Positions 42,053 to 51,536 of a stretch of DNA of 53,342 nt are shown one piece after another. The notes under the pieces were generated by a model that searched no databases, was not told where the DNA came from, and saw nothing but the letters and a program-made list of their open reading frames with translations. Within the stretch, counting starts at the first letter, position 1; each line of letters begins with the position of its first letter. This DNA is from Bradyrhizobium sp. (GTDB lineage: Bacteria > Pseudomonadota > Alphaproteobacteria > Rhizobiales > Xanthobacteraceae), in the NCBI RefSeq assembly GCF_027307225.1, contig NZ_DAHUXJ010000145.1:1-53342 (forward strand), in the 5' to 3' direction. Both the position numbers and the translations under genes were made by a program.

Positions 42053-42275
42053 CAAAGACATCGTCAGATTGAAGCTGAATGCAGCCGTGCTTTTCGCGCG
42101 ACGGAGAAGGTCGCTTTGGCGAAAGCGTAGCGGTATCGCAAAGTAATTTCGAAGCTTCGGATTGAGTGGGCTTGTACCTTCTCAACACTGCCGTTTGTGA
42201 ATGGACTGGCGGCTGCCAAAGCCGCGCCGGGCGACGCACGGCTCGGTTTCGAGTCAACGATTGGAGCACGCAAAA

Positions 42276-42581
42276 TTGCAGGTATTCGTCCGCGATAACA
42301 ACGTCGATCAGGCTCTCCGCATTCTCAAAAAGAAAATGCAACGCGAAGGCGTCTTTCGAGAAATGAAGCAGCGGCGTTCTTACGAAAAGCCATCGGAAAG
42401 AAAAACGCGAGAAAGGTCCGAGGCCATCCGGCGAGCCCGCAAGCTTGCCCGCAAGCAGGCTATTCGGGAAGGACTGATCCCCGCGCCACCGAAAAAAGAG
42501 TTCCCACCGCGCAAACTGCCCTTGCCGTTCGCTCCTCAGCGGGGCACGAGCGGACCGGCAACGCCTCAGAAGGCGCCGTGA
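42276..42581 (+). CDS. rpsU: Ribosomal protein S21 paralogue
   Basis: A 101-residue bS21 protein: QVFVRDNNVDQALRILKKKM, FREMKQRRSYEKPSERKTRE, then a basic alphaproteobacterial tail. The TTG at 42276 is the start, as GGAG lies nine bases upstream and the first residues (xQVFVRDNNV) match S21 exactly; there is no ATG in frame nearby except far upstream. Rhizobia often carry several S21 copies. Closeness to a cold-shock gene suggests stress-related expression, by inference. Confidence 0.92.
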   Translation: MQVFVRDNNVDQALRILKKKMQREGVFREMKQRRSYEKPSERKTRERSEAIRRARKLARKQAIREGLIPAPPKKEFPPRKLPLPFAPQRGTSGPATPQKAP

Positions 42582-42604
42582 CCCGGTGCCGTGGTTTCCG
42601 GTTA

Positions 42605-43486
42605 TCACTTCTCGAAATATTCTCCGAGGAGCCGGTAACCCCAGAAGGCTTCGTCGTCTCTTGCGCGTTGGCGCAACTGCTCCGGCGTGAAGCCGCTGCT
42701 CCGCCGCATTTGCCTGATCATGTGCGGCTGGTCGGCAAACCCGGCAGCGGCGGCAAGTTCGGCCCAATCAACATCGCCGCTCTGAATGGCCTCGTGCAGC
42801 GTGGCGTAAAGCTGCTCCGAGTGGCCAATGCCGCGCAAATCTCTCTCGCTGACGCCCGTCCATGATTTGATCCGTCGCGCGACTTGCCGGGCGCTGCGCC
42901 CAGACCCGGAGAGCGTGGCCTTGAGCGCGATGCTTCGGCCCCAGTCCTTCACCCATCTTATCGGCCTGAAACCGTCAGGGCGCACGCCAGCCCACAGCGT
43001 CCCAATCTGCTCTTCGAATGCAGACAAACCGCTTTCGACCCCGTTGCGTTCAACGGAAGCGAAGAGGTTGCGGCAAGGTTGCAAAATCGGCTGCGGCAGA
43101 ACGTCTTCCGCTGGCACCATGCGCCCGGTGAACGGGCTCAGATCAAGCCCGGTCATCGCCGAAAATGCGTCTGGATAGAATGCCGTCGCAACCGAGCGGG
43201 TTTCGCCGGGATTCCAGCTAACGACCGGGCCGAGCTGCGCCCCGCAAAAAGCGAGGCCCGGTAATTTTGCGCCCGTCCGCGGATGTTCGATCTGATCGGT
43301 CTGATCGATCCAATGGCAATCGCCTGCGAACGTCCAGGTCACCGTGCAAAATGGCGAGGCAGGGAAGAAATTGAACCTTTGGGCGTGATCGAGTGGAACG
43401 CCTCGCGTATCCCGAACCATCGTACAGACGATGCACCCTACCGCCGCAGGCTTTGGCCAGATGATTTGGGAAATGGTTGAAGTCAT
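42605..43486 (-). CDS. AraC-family transcriptional regulator
   Basis: A 293-residue regulator. The C-terminal AraC-type double helix-turn-helix is in VDWAELAAAAGFADQPHMIR then QMRRSSGFTPEQLRQRARDD. The N-terminal 180 residues form the effector domain (FFPASPFCTVTWTFAGDCHW). It is divergent from the P450 gene with 116 bases between the starts, so it probably controls that gene and itself. Confidence 0.9.
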   Translation of the reverse strand: MTSTISQIIWPKPAAVGCIVCTMVRDTRGVPLDHAQRFNFFPASPFCTVTWTFAGDCHWIDQTDQIEHPRTGAKLPGLAFCGAQLGPVVSWNPGETRSVATAFYPDAFSAMTGLDLSPFTGRMVPAEDVLPQPILQPCRNLFASVERNGVESGLSAFEEQIGTLWAGVRPDGFRPIRWVKDWGRSIALKATLSGSGRSARQVARRIKSWTGVSERDLRGIGHSEQLYATLHEAIQSGDVDWAELAAAAGFADQPHMIRQMRRSSGFTPEQLRQRARDDEAFWGYRLLGEYFEK

Positions 43487-43602
43487 CGGCGCATCTTTAC
43501 GTCGGGCGACAGCTTCGGACGATGTCCGGTCCGTTCAATACATCGAGAGTCGGCTGCTGCCATATTGAAAGCAACCGGGAATTTAACTCGCGCAAGGTCT
43601 CT

Positions 43603-44976
43603 ATGCTGAATAAAGCCTCCTCGGTCATCCCTCCGGCTCCACCCGTCCATCCGAAGGACCTGCCAGCCCTCCGATTTCTATTCGGCAGCATCCGCAACAG
43701 CCTCGCGATCTGGCCGGATTACTCATTCGATATAGCGTTCAACCGCCACACGCTATTCGGCGTCGAAAGCGCGCTGGTAAACGACCCTGGCGGCGTTCGG
43801 CATATGATGACGACGAACGCGGCAAATTATGTCCGCCCGGCAATGTTGCCCCGCATCTTGCGCCCGCTGATCGGCAAAGGCGTGTTCCTCGCGGAAGCAA
43901 GCGAATGGCGCCGGCAGCGCCGCCTGCTGTCACCTTCCTTCACCCCGCATCATGTAAGCATCCTGCTTCCCCATTTCATCGCGGCGGCGGCCGATCTCGT
44001 TCGCCAATTCGAGCGGCAGTCAAGCGTCGATCTTTCCGCTGCATATCAAACGGCCGCGCTGAACGCCGTGCTCCGCTCGCTTTTCTCAATGCCCAGCCAA
44101 GAAGAGCGAGATCGGCTCGGCAACCTCGTCCGCCGATATATGACCGGGCCGGGACGCCCGCAGATATTCGATGCTTTTGCGGCCTCCGAAACGTCCTTTG
44201 CCTTCGCCCTGGGAGGACGGCGCGCCTTCCAGAAACGCTGGTTCGCGGCTGTCGACGCCGTCGTCGCGGCCCGACGCGGCGCGACGCATGATACGAATCA
44301 TCGCGACCTGCTCGATCTGTTGATGGCAGCTCGTGATCCAGATACCGGTGAACAGCTTTCCGCAGATGAGATACGCGATCAATGCGCAACCATGATCTTT
44401 GCCGGATTTGAGACCACCTCGCGCCTGCTGTTCTGGGCTTCCTATCTGCTGACGCTTGATCCCGGCGAGCAAGCGCGGCTGCGAGACGAGATCGCATCGT
44501 TCCCGCCGGAGCGCGTCACAACCCTTGACGATCTCGGCCATTGGCCCCGGCTCCGCCTCGTGCTCCTGGAAGCTCTGCGGCTCTATCCGCCAGTTCCCAT
44601 CATGATACGCGAGCCGGTCGAAGATGACGTGATCATGGGTGAACCGGTACGGCGTGGCACTCAAGTTTATGTTGCACCGTGGGTACTTCATCGCCACAGG
44701 AAACACTGGCAGCACCCGACCGCCTTCATGCCGGACAGATTTGCAGGGAAGCCCTCGCCGTGGACAGCCGGCGGCGCTTATTTGCCTTTCGGCGCCGGAC
44801 CTCGCATCTGCATCGGCGCCGTCTTCGCGCTCGCCGAGGCCCAGATCATGCTGGCAACGCTGCTCCAACGCTACACGATCGCGACCGAGAGCAAGCGGCC
44901 CGTGATGCCTGTTGGCCGGCTTACCATTCTGCCGAGCTATGCTCCGATGTTCAGGGTCGAAAGAGCGCCCTCGTGA
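43603..44976 (+). CDS. Cytochrome P450
   Basis: A 457-residue soluble P450. The C-helix WRRQRR is near 102, the I-helix oxygen-activation motif AGFETTS at 267-273, the ExxR motif EALR at 323-326, and the heme-binding loop FGAGPRICIG at 396-405 with Cys403 as ligand. The sequence is closest in style to CYP4/CYP102-like fatty-acid or terpene hydroxylases. No fused reductase is present; the ferredoxin and reductase elsewhere in the window could supply electrons. The ATG at 43603 has AAGG six bases upstream. Regulated by the divergent AraC gene, by inference. Confidence 0.93.
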   Translation: MLNKASSVIPPAPPVHPKDLPALRFLFGSIRNSLAIWPDYSFDIAFNRHTLFGVESALVNDPGGVRHMMTTNAANYVRPAMLPRILRPLIGKGVFLAEASEWRRQRRLLSPSFTPHHVSILLPHFIAAAADLVRQFERQSSVDLSAAYQTAALNAVLRSLFSMPSQEERDRLGNLVRRYMTGPGRPQIFDAFAASETSFAFALGGRRAFQKRWFAAVDAVVAARRGATHDTNHRDLLDLLMAARDPDTGEQLSADEIRDQCATMIFAGFETTSRLLFWASYLLTLDPGEQARLRDEIASFPPERVTTLDDLGHWPRLRLVLLEALRLYPPVPIMIREPVEDDVIMGEPVRRGTQVYVAPWVLHRHRKHWQHPTAFMPDRFAGKPSPWTAGGAYLPFGAGPRICIGAVFALAEAQIMLATLLQRYTIATESKRPVMPVGRLTILPSYAPMFRVERAPS

Positions 44977-44991
44977 TCCCGCGCGCCGGTA

Positions 44992-45792
44992 TCAATCAAA
45001 CCTGTGAAAGTGATGGATCGGGCCGTGGCCCTTGCCTACGCGGAGGCGATCGGCGGCGGCGATCGCCGCCGTGATCCATGTCTTCGCGTGGCGCACCGCT
45101 GTCTCCAGCGTCTCGCCCTTGGCGAGGCTAGCGGCGATCGCCGATGACAGCGAGCAGCCGGTGCCATGGGTGTTGGCGGTTGCGATGCGCGGCGCCGGCA
45201 AGGCGATGACGTCGTCGCCACTGAAGAAGTAGTCGATGCTCTCACTCCCCTGCCCGTGCCCCCCCTTGATCAACACGGCGCGCGCGCCCATGGCGCGCAG
45301 TCGCTGGCCCTGGCTTCGGATCGCGGCTTCATCCGATGCAATCGGCTCGTCCAGGAGCGCGGCCGCCTCCGGCAAATTCGGCGTGAGCAAGGTCGCCTTG
45401 GGAATGAGATGGTTGCGCAAGCTCGCCACCGCCTCCGCCGGCAACAGCCGATCGCCGGAACTCGCCACCATCACCGGATCGAGCACGACATGCTTTGGTT
45501 TCCAGCGCGAGAGCGACGACGCGATTGCCTCGATGATGGAAAGCTCCACCGCCATGCCGATCTTGACGGCCTTGACGTCGAGATCGTCGAATACGGCCTC
45601 ACACTGCGCGGTGACAAAGGCCGCAGGCACCGCATGAATGCCGCGCACCCCGCGCGTGTTCTGCGCGGTGAGCGCCGTGATCGCGGAGGCGCCATAGACG
45701 CCGAAAGCGGCAAAGGTCTTCAGGTCCGCCTGGATGCCGGCGCCGCCGGAGGAATCCGAGCCTGCAATGGTGAGCGCGATTGGTACGGTCAT
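44992..45792 (-). CDS. thiD: Hydroxymethylpyrimidine (phosphate) kinase
   Basis: A 266-residue ribokinase-fold enzyme that phosphorylates HMP and HMP-P for thiamine synthesis. Signatures are IAGSDSSGGAGIQADLKTFA at the N-terminus, LTPNLPEAAALL, LIKGGHG, and the anion hole/catalytic loop NTHGTGCSLSSAIAASLA. No TPP riboswitch features were seen upstream. It is convergent with the P450 gene, 15 bases apart. Confidence 0.95.
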   Translation of the reverse strand: MTVPIALTIAGSDSSGGAGIQADLKTFAAFGVYGASAITALTAQNTRGVRGIHAVPAAFVTAQCEAVFDDLDVKAVKIGMAVELSIIEAIASSLSRWKPKHVVLDPVMVASSGDRLLPAEAVASLRNHLIPKATLLTPNLPEAAALLDEPIASDEAAIRSQGQRLRAMGARAVLIKGGHGQGSESIDYFFSGDDVIALPAPRIATANTHGTGCSLSSAIAASLAKGETLETAVRHAKTWITAAIAAADRLRVGKGHGPIHHFHRFD

Positions 45793-45922
45793 TCTGCTAT
45801 GTTATAGCGGGCGTTGGATGGGCACGCTAACGCGGCGTGTTGTTGCCAGCAAGTTTGGCCACGCTATATATTGGGCTTAAGAAGTAGCCTCTTTTTAAGA
45901 GATAGCCCTGGAGACGACCGCG

Positions 45923-46168
45923 ATGGTCCCCTTTTTCGTCCAGATCAAATGCAAGCTCGGTCAGTCCTATAAGGTCGCCAATGCGCTTGCGGAAGCGGAG
46001 ATCGCCTCGGAGATCTATTCGACCGCCGGCCATTACGACCTTCTCGTCAAATTCTACGTCAGTGAAGGAACCGATATCGGCCATTTCGTGAACGAGAAGG
46101 TGCAGATCATTCCCGGCATCCAGGACACCCACACCCTCATCACCTTCAAGGCATTCGGCGGCTCCTGA
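45923..46168 (+). CDS. Stand-alone Lrp/AsnC RAM-domain protein
   Basis: An 81-residue protein consisting only of the amino-acid-binding RAM domain of Lrp/AsnC regulators, with no helix-turn-helix: FFVQIKCKLGQSYKVANALA, IYSTAGHYDLLVKFYV, and a THTLITFKAF end. Such proteins bind small ligands or modulate Lrp partners. GGAG lies ten bases before the ATG. Confidence 0.9.
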   Translation: MVPFFVQIKCKLGQSYKVANALAEAEIASEIYSTAGHYDLLVKFYVSEGTDIGHFVNEKVQIIPGIQDTHTLITFKAFGGS

Positions 46169-46367
46169 CGACCGCGCTCGTTCCAGCCGGAGCAGACAAA
46201 GAGCACAGGCAGCCGTTCAGGCCTCTTTTGCATAAACCCGCAATTGTCTTTCAAGCACCGCAAGGACGGCATCGCGCGCGCGGTCGCGTGGCGCTCTCGC
46301 GCGCCCAGAATCGACCGACGACGATCGCCAATACGAACCGATCAGGAATCAACAACAGGAGTTTTCC

Positions 46368-47444
46368 ATGAAGACCTACAAGATCGCAGCGATTCCCGGC
46401 GACGGAATCGGCACCGAAGTCGTGAACGCCGGCGTGGAAGCCCTGACAGCGCTGGCCAAGCGCGAAGGCACGTTCGATTTCCATTTCGATCATTTCGATT
46501 GGGGCGGCGAGTATTACAAGAAGCACGGGCGCATGATGCCCGAGAATGGCCGCGATCAGATCCGCCACCACGACGCCGTCCTGTTCGGCTCGGCCGGGCA
46601 TCCCGAAATTCCGGATCACATCACGCTGTGGGGGTTACGGCTCGCCATCTGCCAGCCATTCGACCAGTACGCCAACGTGCGGCCGACGCGCATCCTGCCG
46701 GGCATCACCTCGCCGCTTCGCGGCGTCAAGGACAAGGAACTCGACTGGGTCATCGTCCGCGAGAATTCCGAGGGCGAATATGCCGGCGTCGGCGGACGCG
46801 TCCACCAGGGATCGCCGCTCGAAGCAGCGACGGATGTATCGATGTTCACCCGCGCCGGCGTCGAGCGTATCATGCGCTTTGCCTTCGGCCTTGCCCGCTC
46901 CCGCCCGCGCAAGCTGCTCACCGTCGTCACCAAGTCGAACGCGCAGCGCCACGCGATGGTGATGTGGGACGAGATCGCGGTGCAGGTGGCGCGGGAATTC
47001 GCGGATGTCACCTGGGACAAGATGCTGGTCGACGCCATGACCATGCGCATGGTGATGCGGCCGCAGACGCTCGACACCATCGTCGCCACCAACCTTCATG
47101 CCGATATCCTTTCCGACCTCGCCGCGGCGCTCGCCGGTTCGCTCGGCATTGCGCCGACCGCCAACCTCAATCCGGAGCGCAATTTTCCCTCGATGTTCGA
47201 GCCGATCCATGGCTCGGCCTTCGACATCACGGGCAAAGGCGTCGCCAATCCCGTCGGCACTTTCTGGTCGGCGGTGATGATGCTGGAACATCTCGGCGAG
47301 AAAGCTGCCGCGCAGCGCCTGATGAGGGCGGTCGAGCGCGTCACCGCCGACCCCGCGCTGCATACGCCGGACCTCGGCGGAACCGCGAATACGCGCAAGG
47401 TGACCGACGCGGTGATCGGCGCGATCCGCGCCGACAACGCATAA
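46368..47444 (+). CDS. ttuC: Tartrate dehydrogenase/decarboxylase (TtuC type)
   Basis: A 358-residue NAD-dependent beta-decarboxylating dehydrogenase. AAIPGDGIGTEVVNAGVEAL opens the fold, NSEGEYAGVGGRVHQG carries the substrate loop, and DITGKGVANPVGTFWSAVMM is the NAD region. The GGRVHQG and LWGLRLAICQ motifs point to tartrate dehydrogenase/D-malate dehydrogenase rather than LeuB. AGGAG lies six bases before the ATG. Confidence 0.9.
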   Translation: MKTYKIAAIPGDGIGTEVVNAGVEALTALAKREGTFDFHFDHFDWGGEYYKKHGRMMPENGRDQIRHHDAVLFGSAGHPEIPDHITLWGLRLAICQPFDQYANVRPTRILPGITSPLRGVKDKELDWVIVRENSEGEYAGVGGRVHQGSPLEAATDVSMFTRAGVERIMRFAFGLARSRPRKLLTVVTKSNAQRHAMVMWDEIAVQVAREFADVTWDKMLVDAMTMRMVMRPQTLDTIVATNLHADILSDLAAALAGSLGIAPTANLNPERNFPSMFEPIHGSAFDITGKGVANPVGTFWSAVMMLEHLGEKAAAQRLMRAVERVTADPALHTPDLGGTANTRKVTDAVIGAIRADNA

Positions 47445-47595
47445 AGTGGTTCGGATGTCCCGCGAGTGGAACGGCGCGCGGAAGGAAGGATTGACGTCCC
47501 TTATTCTCGGCGACGCCCTTGCGCACGGGCCCCACCCTCACCAACGTCAATGACATCGGAGCCGTTCTCTTAGGAACGCGGAAAGGAAAGACGAA

Positions 47596-49020
47596 ATGAC
47601 CATGCATCGTCACCGGCGAGCCAAGATCGTCGCCACAGTCGGTCCCGCCAGTTCCTCTCCCGAGATGTTGAAGACGCTGTTTCTGGCTGGCGTCGATACG
47701 TTCCGCCTGAACTTCAGCCATGGCACGCAGGACGGTCACGCCAAGGTCCACGCCGCCATTCGCGCGCTGGAACGGGAGGCCGGACGGCCGATCGGCATCC
47801 TGATGGATCTGCAAGGACCCAAGATTCGTGTCGGCACGCTGCGGGACGGCAAGATCACCGTCAAGTCAGGCGATTCCATTCGCTTCGTCAAATCGGGAGC
47901 GGACGGCGATCGCTCGGCCATTCCATTGCCGCACCCGGAAATCTTCGCAGCGATCGCACCGGATCACGATCTACTCATCGACGATGGCCGGGTTCGTGTC
48001 CGCGTCACCGGCATCGGCGACGACACGATCGACGCCAAGGTCATCGTCGGTGGCACGATCTCGAACCACAAGGGAGTCAATCTGCCGGGGACCGTCCTCA
48101 ACCTGTCGCCGCTGACGCCCAAGGACAGGTCCGACCTCGAATTCGGCCTGCAACTCGGCGTCGACTGGGTTGCGCTGTCGTTTGTGCAGCGGCCCTCCGA
48201 CGTGATCGAGGCGCGCGCCCTGATCGGCGATCGCGCCGGCGTCATGGTGAAGATCGAAAAGCCGGCCGCGCTCGATCGCATCGACGACATCATCCAGCTG
48301 TCCGATGCGGTGATGGTCGCCCGCGGCGATCTCGGCGTTGAAATTCCGCCCGAGGCCGTTCCCGGCCGCCAGAAAGAGTTGGTGCGGGCCTGCCGGTTGG
48401 CGGTGAAGCCGGTGATCGTCGCAACCCAGATGCTGGATTCGATGGTGGCGGCGCCGACGCCGACACGCGCGGAAGCCTCCGACGTCGCGACCGCCGTCTA
48501 TGACGGCGCGGATGCGGTGATGCTGTCGGCGGAATCGGCGACCGGCAGCTACCCCTGCGAAACCGTCGAGATGATGGACCGCATCATCACAAGCACGGAG
48601 CAGCACAAGATGTACCGCTCGCTGATCGAAGCGACGGAGCCGGGCGAGGAACAGACTGCGCCCCATGCGGTTGCGACCGCGGCCGGCGATCTTGCCACCG
48701 TGATCCATTCGAAGGCGATCGTCGCCTACACCTCGAGCGGAACGACCGCCGCGCGCGTCGCACGCAAGCGGCCGAGCCAGCCGATCCTGGCAATTACACC
48801 GAGTCTTGCGACCTCGCGCCGGCTCTGCCTGCTGTGGGGCGCGCACAGCATGTTCTCGGAAGACGTCCAGAGCTACGAGGAGATGGTCGACCGCGCCAGC
48901 AAGCTCGCCAGCGAGCAGGGATTTGCGTCAGCCGGCGACCTGCTGGTCGTCGTGGCCGGGATACCCTTTGCCCAGGCCGGAACCACCAACAACATTCGCG
49001 TGCTGAAGCTCGACCGGTAG
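47596..49020 (+). CDS. pyk: Pyruvate kinase
   Basis: A 474-residue glycolytic enzyme converting phosphoenolpyruvate and ADP to pyruvate and ATP. Motifs: KIVATVGPASSSPEMLKTLF, FRLNFSHGT, the active-site VMVKIEKPAALD, DAVMVARGDLGVEIPPE, and VATQMLDSMV. The C-terminal domain is complete (TNNIRVLKLDR). It starts with ATGACCATG; AAAGGAAAG lies upstream. A single-gene unit. Confidence 0.96.
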   Translation: MTMHRHRRAKIVATVGPASSSPEMLKTLFLAGVDTFRLNFSHGTQDGHAKVHAAIRALEREAGRPIGILMDLQGPKIRVGTLRDGKITVKSGDSIRFVKSGADGDRSAIPLPHPEIFAAIAPDHDLLIDDGRVRVRVTGIGDDTIDAKVIVGGTISNHKGVNLPGTVLNLSPLTPKDRSDLEFGLQLGVDWVALSFVQRPSDVIEARALIGDRAGVMVKIEKPAALDRIDDIIQLSDAVMVARGDLGVEIPPEAVPGRQKELVRACRLAVKPVIVATQMLDSMVAAPTPTRAEASDVATAVYDGADAVMLSAESATGSYPCETVEMMDRIITSTEQHKMYRSLIEATEPGEEQTAPHAVATAAGDLATVIHSKAIVAYTSSGTTAARVARKRPSQPILAITPSLATSRRLCLLWGAHSMFSEDVQSYEEMVDRASKLASEQGFASAGDLLVVVAGIPFAQAGTTNNIRVLKLDR

Positions 49021-49131
49021 CTCGACCGGGCAACCTCGGATCATGTTCGATATCGGAACGCATTTTGTGTTCCGACGTTGCGTTGCGAAGATCCTTGCTT
49101 CGTCTTCCCGGAAGTTCTGATCCTGATCGTG

Positions 49132-50124
49132 ATGCGTGTTGCGCCGAGTAAAGTACCCTCGCCCGGCGGGGGCAGCCGGGTTTCCGGCGTCCTGCTCGCC
49201 CTGCTTCTGTTCGCGACATTGGCAGTGAGCGGCCGTTCTGCTTTTGCAGTCGATGATGCGAAATCGGCGCAGCAAGCGCCGGCGAGCGACAACACTGGGA
49301 ACGAGCAAAATCACGGCGCCAAACAAACCAGCGAACCCGAACAAAACGAAGGGTCCGCCGCTCCGCCGAAAACACCGAACCTTTGCGATGCGCTCGGCAC
49401 GGCGGCCGCGGCCAATGAATTGCCGGTCGATTTCTTCATCCGCCTGATCTGGCAGGAAAGCCGCTTCAAGCCGGACGCGGTCAGCCGCAAAGGCGCGGAA
49501 GGTATCGCGCAATTCATGCCGGCTACGGCACGCGCAAGCGGTCTGGAAAACCCCTTCGATCCGCTCGAGGCAATCACGAAGTCCGGACAGTTGTTGCGCG
49601 ACCTGCGCCAGGAATTTGGAAATCTCGGCCTGGCGGCGGCCGCCTACAACGCCGGATCCGGACGCGTTCACGATTGGCTCGGAGGCCGCAGGTCGCTTCC
49701 GCAGGAAACGCGGGCCTATGTGCGGATCGTGACGGGACGGTCAGCCGATGAATGGGCGAGTGGCGCCGAAACCAAATCGGCTGCGCTGCCTCCGGTCCAG
49801 GTCCCCTGCGACTTGCCGGCTACCGCTTTGATTTCGCCGAGCCCGGCAGAGTCCGAGCCGAAAGCCGAGCCTATCAAACCTTGGGGCGTCGAAGTCGTTG
49901 GCGGCACGACGCGAGCAAACGCCCTAGTTCGTTACCGCGAATGGTGGGAGCCGAAGTTTGCGGCAATCGTTGCCGGCCGCGAGCCGCAAGTGGTCATACG
50001 CGGGATCATCGGCCAGTCGGGGGCCGCACGGGTGCGGATTGGCGATGACACGCGCGCCGGGGCGCAAAAACTGTGCGCCTCGCTGAAAGCGGCCGGCGCC
50101 TATTGCGACGTGATGCGCAACTGA
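49132..50124 (+). CDS. Lytic transglycosylase with signal peptide
   Basis: A protein of about 330 residues. The signal peptide is near VSGVLLALLLFATLAVSGRS; a Gln/Glu/Ala-rich linker follows. The SLT domain shows the catalytic Glu in RLIWQESRFKPDAVSRKGAE, then GIAQFMPATARASGL and LAAAAYNAGSGRVHDWL. It cleaves peptidoglycan between MurNAc and GlcNAc. The C-terminus (VRIGDDTRAGAQKLCASLKA, ending AYCDVMRN) is SPOR-like and may bind denuded glycan. The start is uncertain; ATG 49132 is used. Confidence 0.88.
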   Translation: MRVAPSKVPSPGGGSRVSGVLLALLLFATLAVSGRSAFAVDDAKSAQQAPASDNTGNEQNHGAKQTSEPEQNEGSAAPPKTPNLCDALGTAAAANELPVDFFIRLIWQESRFKPDAVSRKGAEGIAQFMPATARASGLENPFDPLEAITKSGQLLRDLRQEFGNLGLAAAAYNAGSGRVHDWLGGRRSLPQETRAYVRIVTGRSADEWASGAETKSAALPPVQVPCDLPATALISPSPAESEPKAEPIKPWGVEVVGGTTRANALVRYREWWEPKFAAIVAGREPQVVIRGIIGQSGAARVRIGDDTRAGAQKLCASLKAAGAYCDVMRN

Positions 50125-50353
50125 ACGCCCCCGCAAGATCCTGCGGCGGAAATGGCCACCTGACCCGCCCCGGGCCAAGCCGGCGATGGCGGCATCATCC
50201 TCGACGGCGATCAAGTTCCGCGCGCCGCGTTTGTTTATAAAAGTCTGTAAATTTGTCTGAATATACGAGTCATAAATTGACAAAATGCCATTTTCCACGC
50301 TGCAGGCAGAGGTTGTGGAGGACCAAGGACGTGTAAAAACGTCATCCTCTGGT

Positions 50354-50373
50354 ATGCCAGCAAATGCTGGCAT
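50354..50373 (+). promoter_or_regulatory. Perfect leader hairpin
   Basis: ATGCCAGC AAAT GCTGGCAT is a perfect 8-bp inverted repeat 50 bases upstream of the next start codon. It lacks a T run, so a regulator site or RNA stem is more likely than a terminator. The preceding AT-rich stretch (50229-50285) suits a promoter. Confidence 0.5.
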
Positions 50374-50422
50374 CGGACCCAAGCCAGCCCAGGGCACCGC
50401 GACCCAATCCGAAGGAGACGAC

Positions 50423-51487
50423 ATGGCCCGCAATATTCTGATTCTGGGAGCATCCTATGGATCCCTGTTGGGAACCAAGCTGCTCATGGCCGGGCACAAT
50501 GTGACCCTGGTTTGCCGGAGGAAGACCGCCGACCTCATCAACCGCGAGGGCACGCAAGTTCGCATCAAGCTGCGCGACGAGCCTTCGCACCGCGCGATCC
50601 TTTCGCGCGATCTTCCCGGGAAGCTGAATGCGTTGACGCCCCAGGAAGTGGACGTCTCCCGCTACGACCTGGTGGGCCTTGCGATGCAGGAACCGCAATA
50701 CACCAATCACACGATCCGCGTGCTCATGATCAAAATCGCCGAGGCGAAGCTGCCGTGCCTGTCGATCATGAACATGCCGCCTTTGCCCTATCTCAAACGG
50801 ATTCCGTCGCTGGCGGACATGGATATGGAGGAAGCCTATACCAACGCGCAGGTCTGGGAGCGCTTCAAGCCTGAACTGGTGTCGCTCTGCTCGCCGGACC
50901 CGCAGGCTTTCCGTCCGCCGGAAGAGGCGGCGAATGTCCTGCACGTTGGTCTTGCGACAAATTTCAAGGCCGCTGCCTTTGCCGACGAAGCTCACACCAA
51001 GATACTGCGCGAGCTCGAAGCCGACATCGATGCGGTGACGCTCGACGGCCACGATGTGCCGGTGAAGCTGAAGGTGTTCGATTCGCCGTTCGTGCCGCTG
51101 GCCAAATGGTCGATGCTGCTGACAGGAAACTACCGCTGCATCACGCTGAACGAACCGCAGTCGATCCGCGATGCCGTGCACGGAGATCTCAAGCTCTCGA
51201 AATCGATCTACGAGCATGTCGATGCGGTTGCCCGCCGTCTCGGCGCCGACGAAAAGGACCAGGTGCCGTTCGAGAAATACGCCAGGGCTGCCGAGAGTCT
51301 TCTCAAGCCGTCATCGGCGGCGCGGGCGGTGGCCGCCGGCGCGCCTTTCATCGAGCGCGTGGACCTGCTCGTGAAACTGATCTCGCATCAGCTCGGCGTG
51401 CCGAACGCGGAGATCGATAGAACCGTGCAAACCGTCGATCAAAAGCTCAACGAGAAAATCGTCGAAGGCGGCTCCGGCGGGCTCTGA
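50423..51487 (+). CDS. Ketopantoate-reductase-like (ApbA/PanE family) protein
   Basis: A 354-residue NAD(P)-binding protein. The N-terminal Rossmann fold is ARNILILGASYGSLLGTKLL with VTLVCRRKTADLINREG. The overall form is that of the ketopantoate reductase/ApbA superfamily, but the GxGxxG is altered to GASYGS and the typical Lys and Glu of PanE are not clear, so another substrate is likely. GAAGGAG lies six bases before the ATG at 50423; upstream codons in frame are leader sequence. A terminator follows directly. Confidence 0.8.
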   Translation: MARNILILGASYGSLLGTKLLMAGHNVTLVCRRKTADLINREGTQVRIKLRDEPSHRAILSRDLPGKLNALTPQEVDVSRYDLVGLAMQEPQYTNHTIRVLMIKIAEAKLPCLSIMNMPPLPYLKRIPSLADMDMEEAYTNAQVWERFKPELVSLCSPDPQAFRPPEEAANVLHVGLATNFKAAAFADEAHTKILRELEADIDAVTLDGHDVPVKLKVFDSPFVPLAKWSMLLTGNYRCITLNEPQSIRDAVHGDLKLSKSIYEHVDAVARRLGADEKDQVPFEKYARAAESLLKPSSAARAVAAGAPFIERVDLLVKLISHQLGVPNAEIDRTVQTVDQKLNEKIVEGGSGGL

Positions 51488-51488
51488 C

Positions 51489-51536
51489 GCGCTCCGTCGC
51501 GGCGGACGAGTGACGCCGCGACGGGCCGCGCTTTTT
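51489..51536 (+). terminator. Strong Rho-independent terminator
   Basis: CGTCGCGGCG and CGCCGCGACG pair over 10 bases, extended by an outer GCGC/GCGC, then TTTTT (51532-51536). It lies between two convergent genes. Confidence 0.85.

Noticed and set aside
50285..50422. N-terminal extension of the ketopantoate-reductase-like protein
   Set aside because: The Rossmann fold begins right after the ATG at 50423, which has a strong GAAGGAG; the upstream codons include a perfect hairpin and are a leader.
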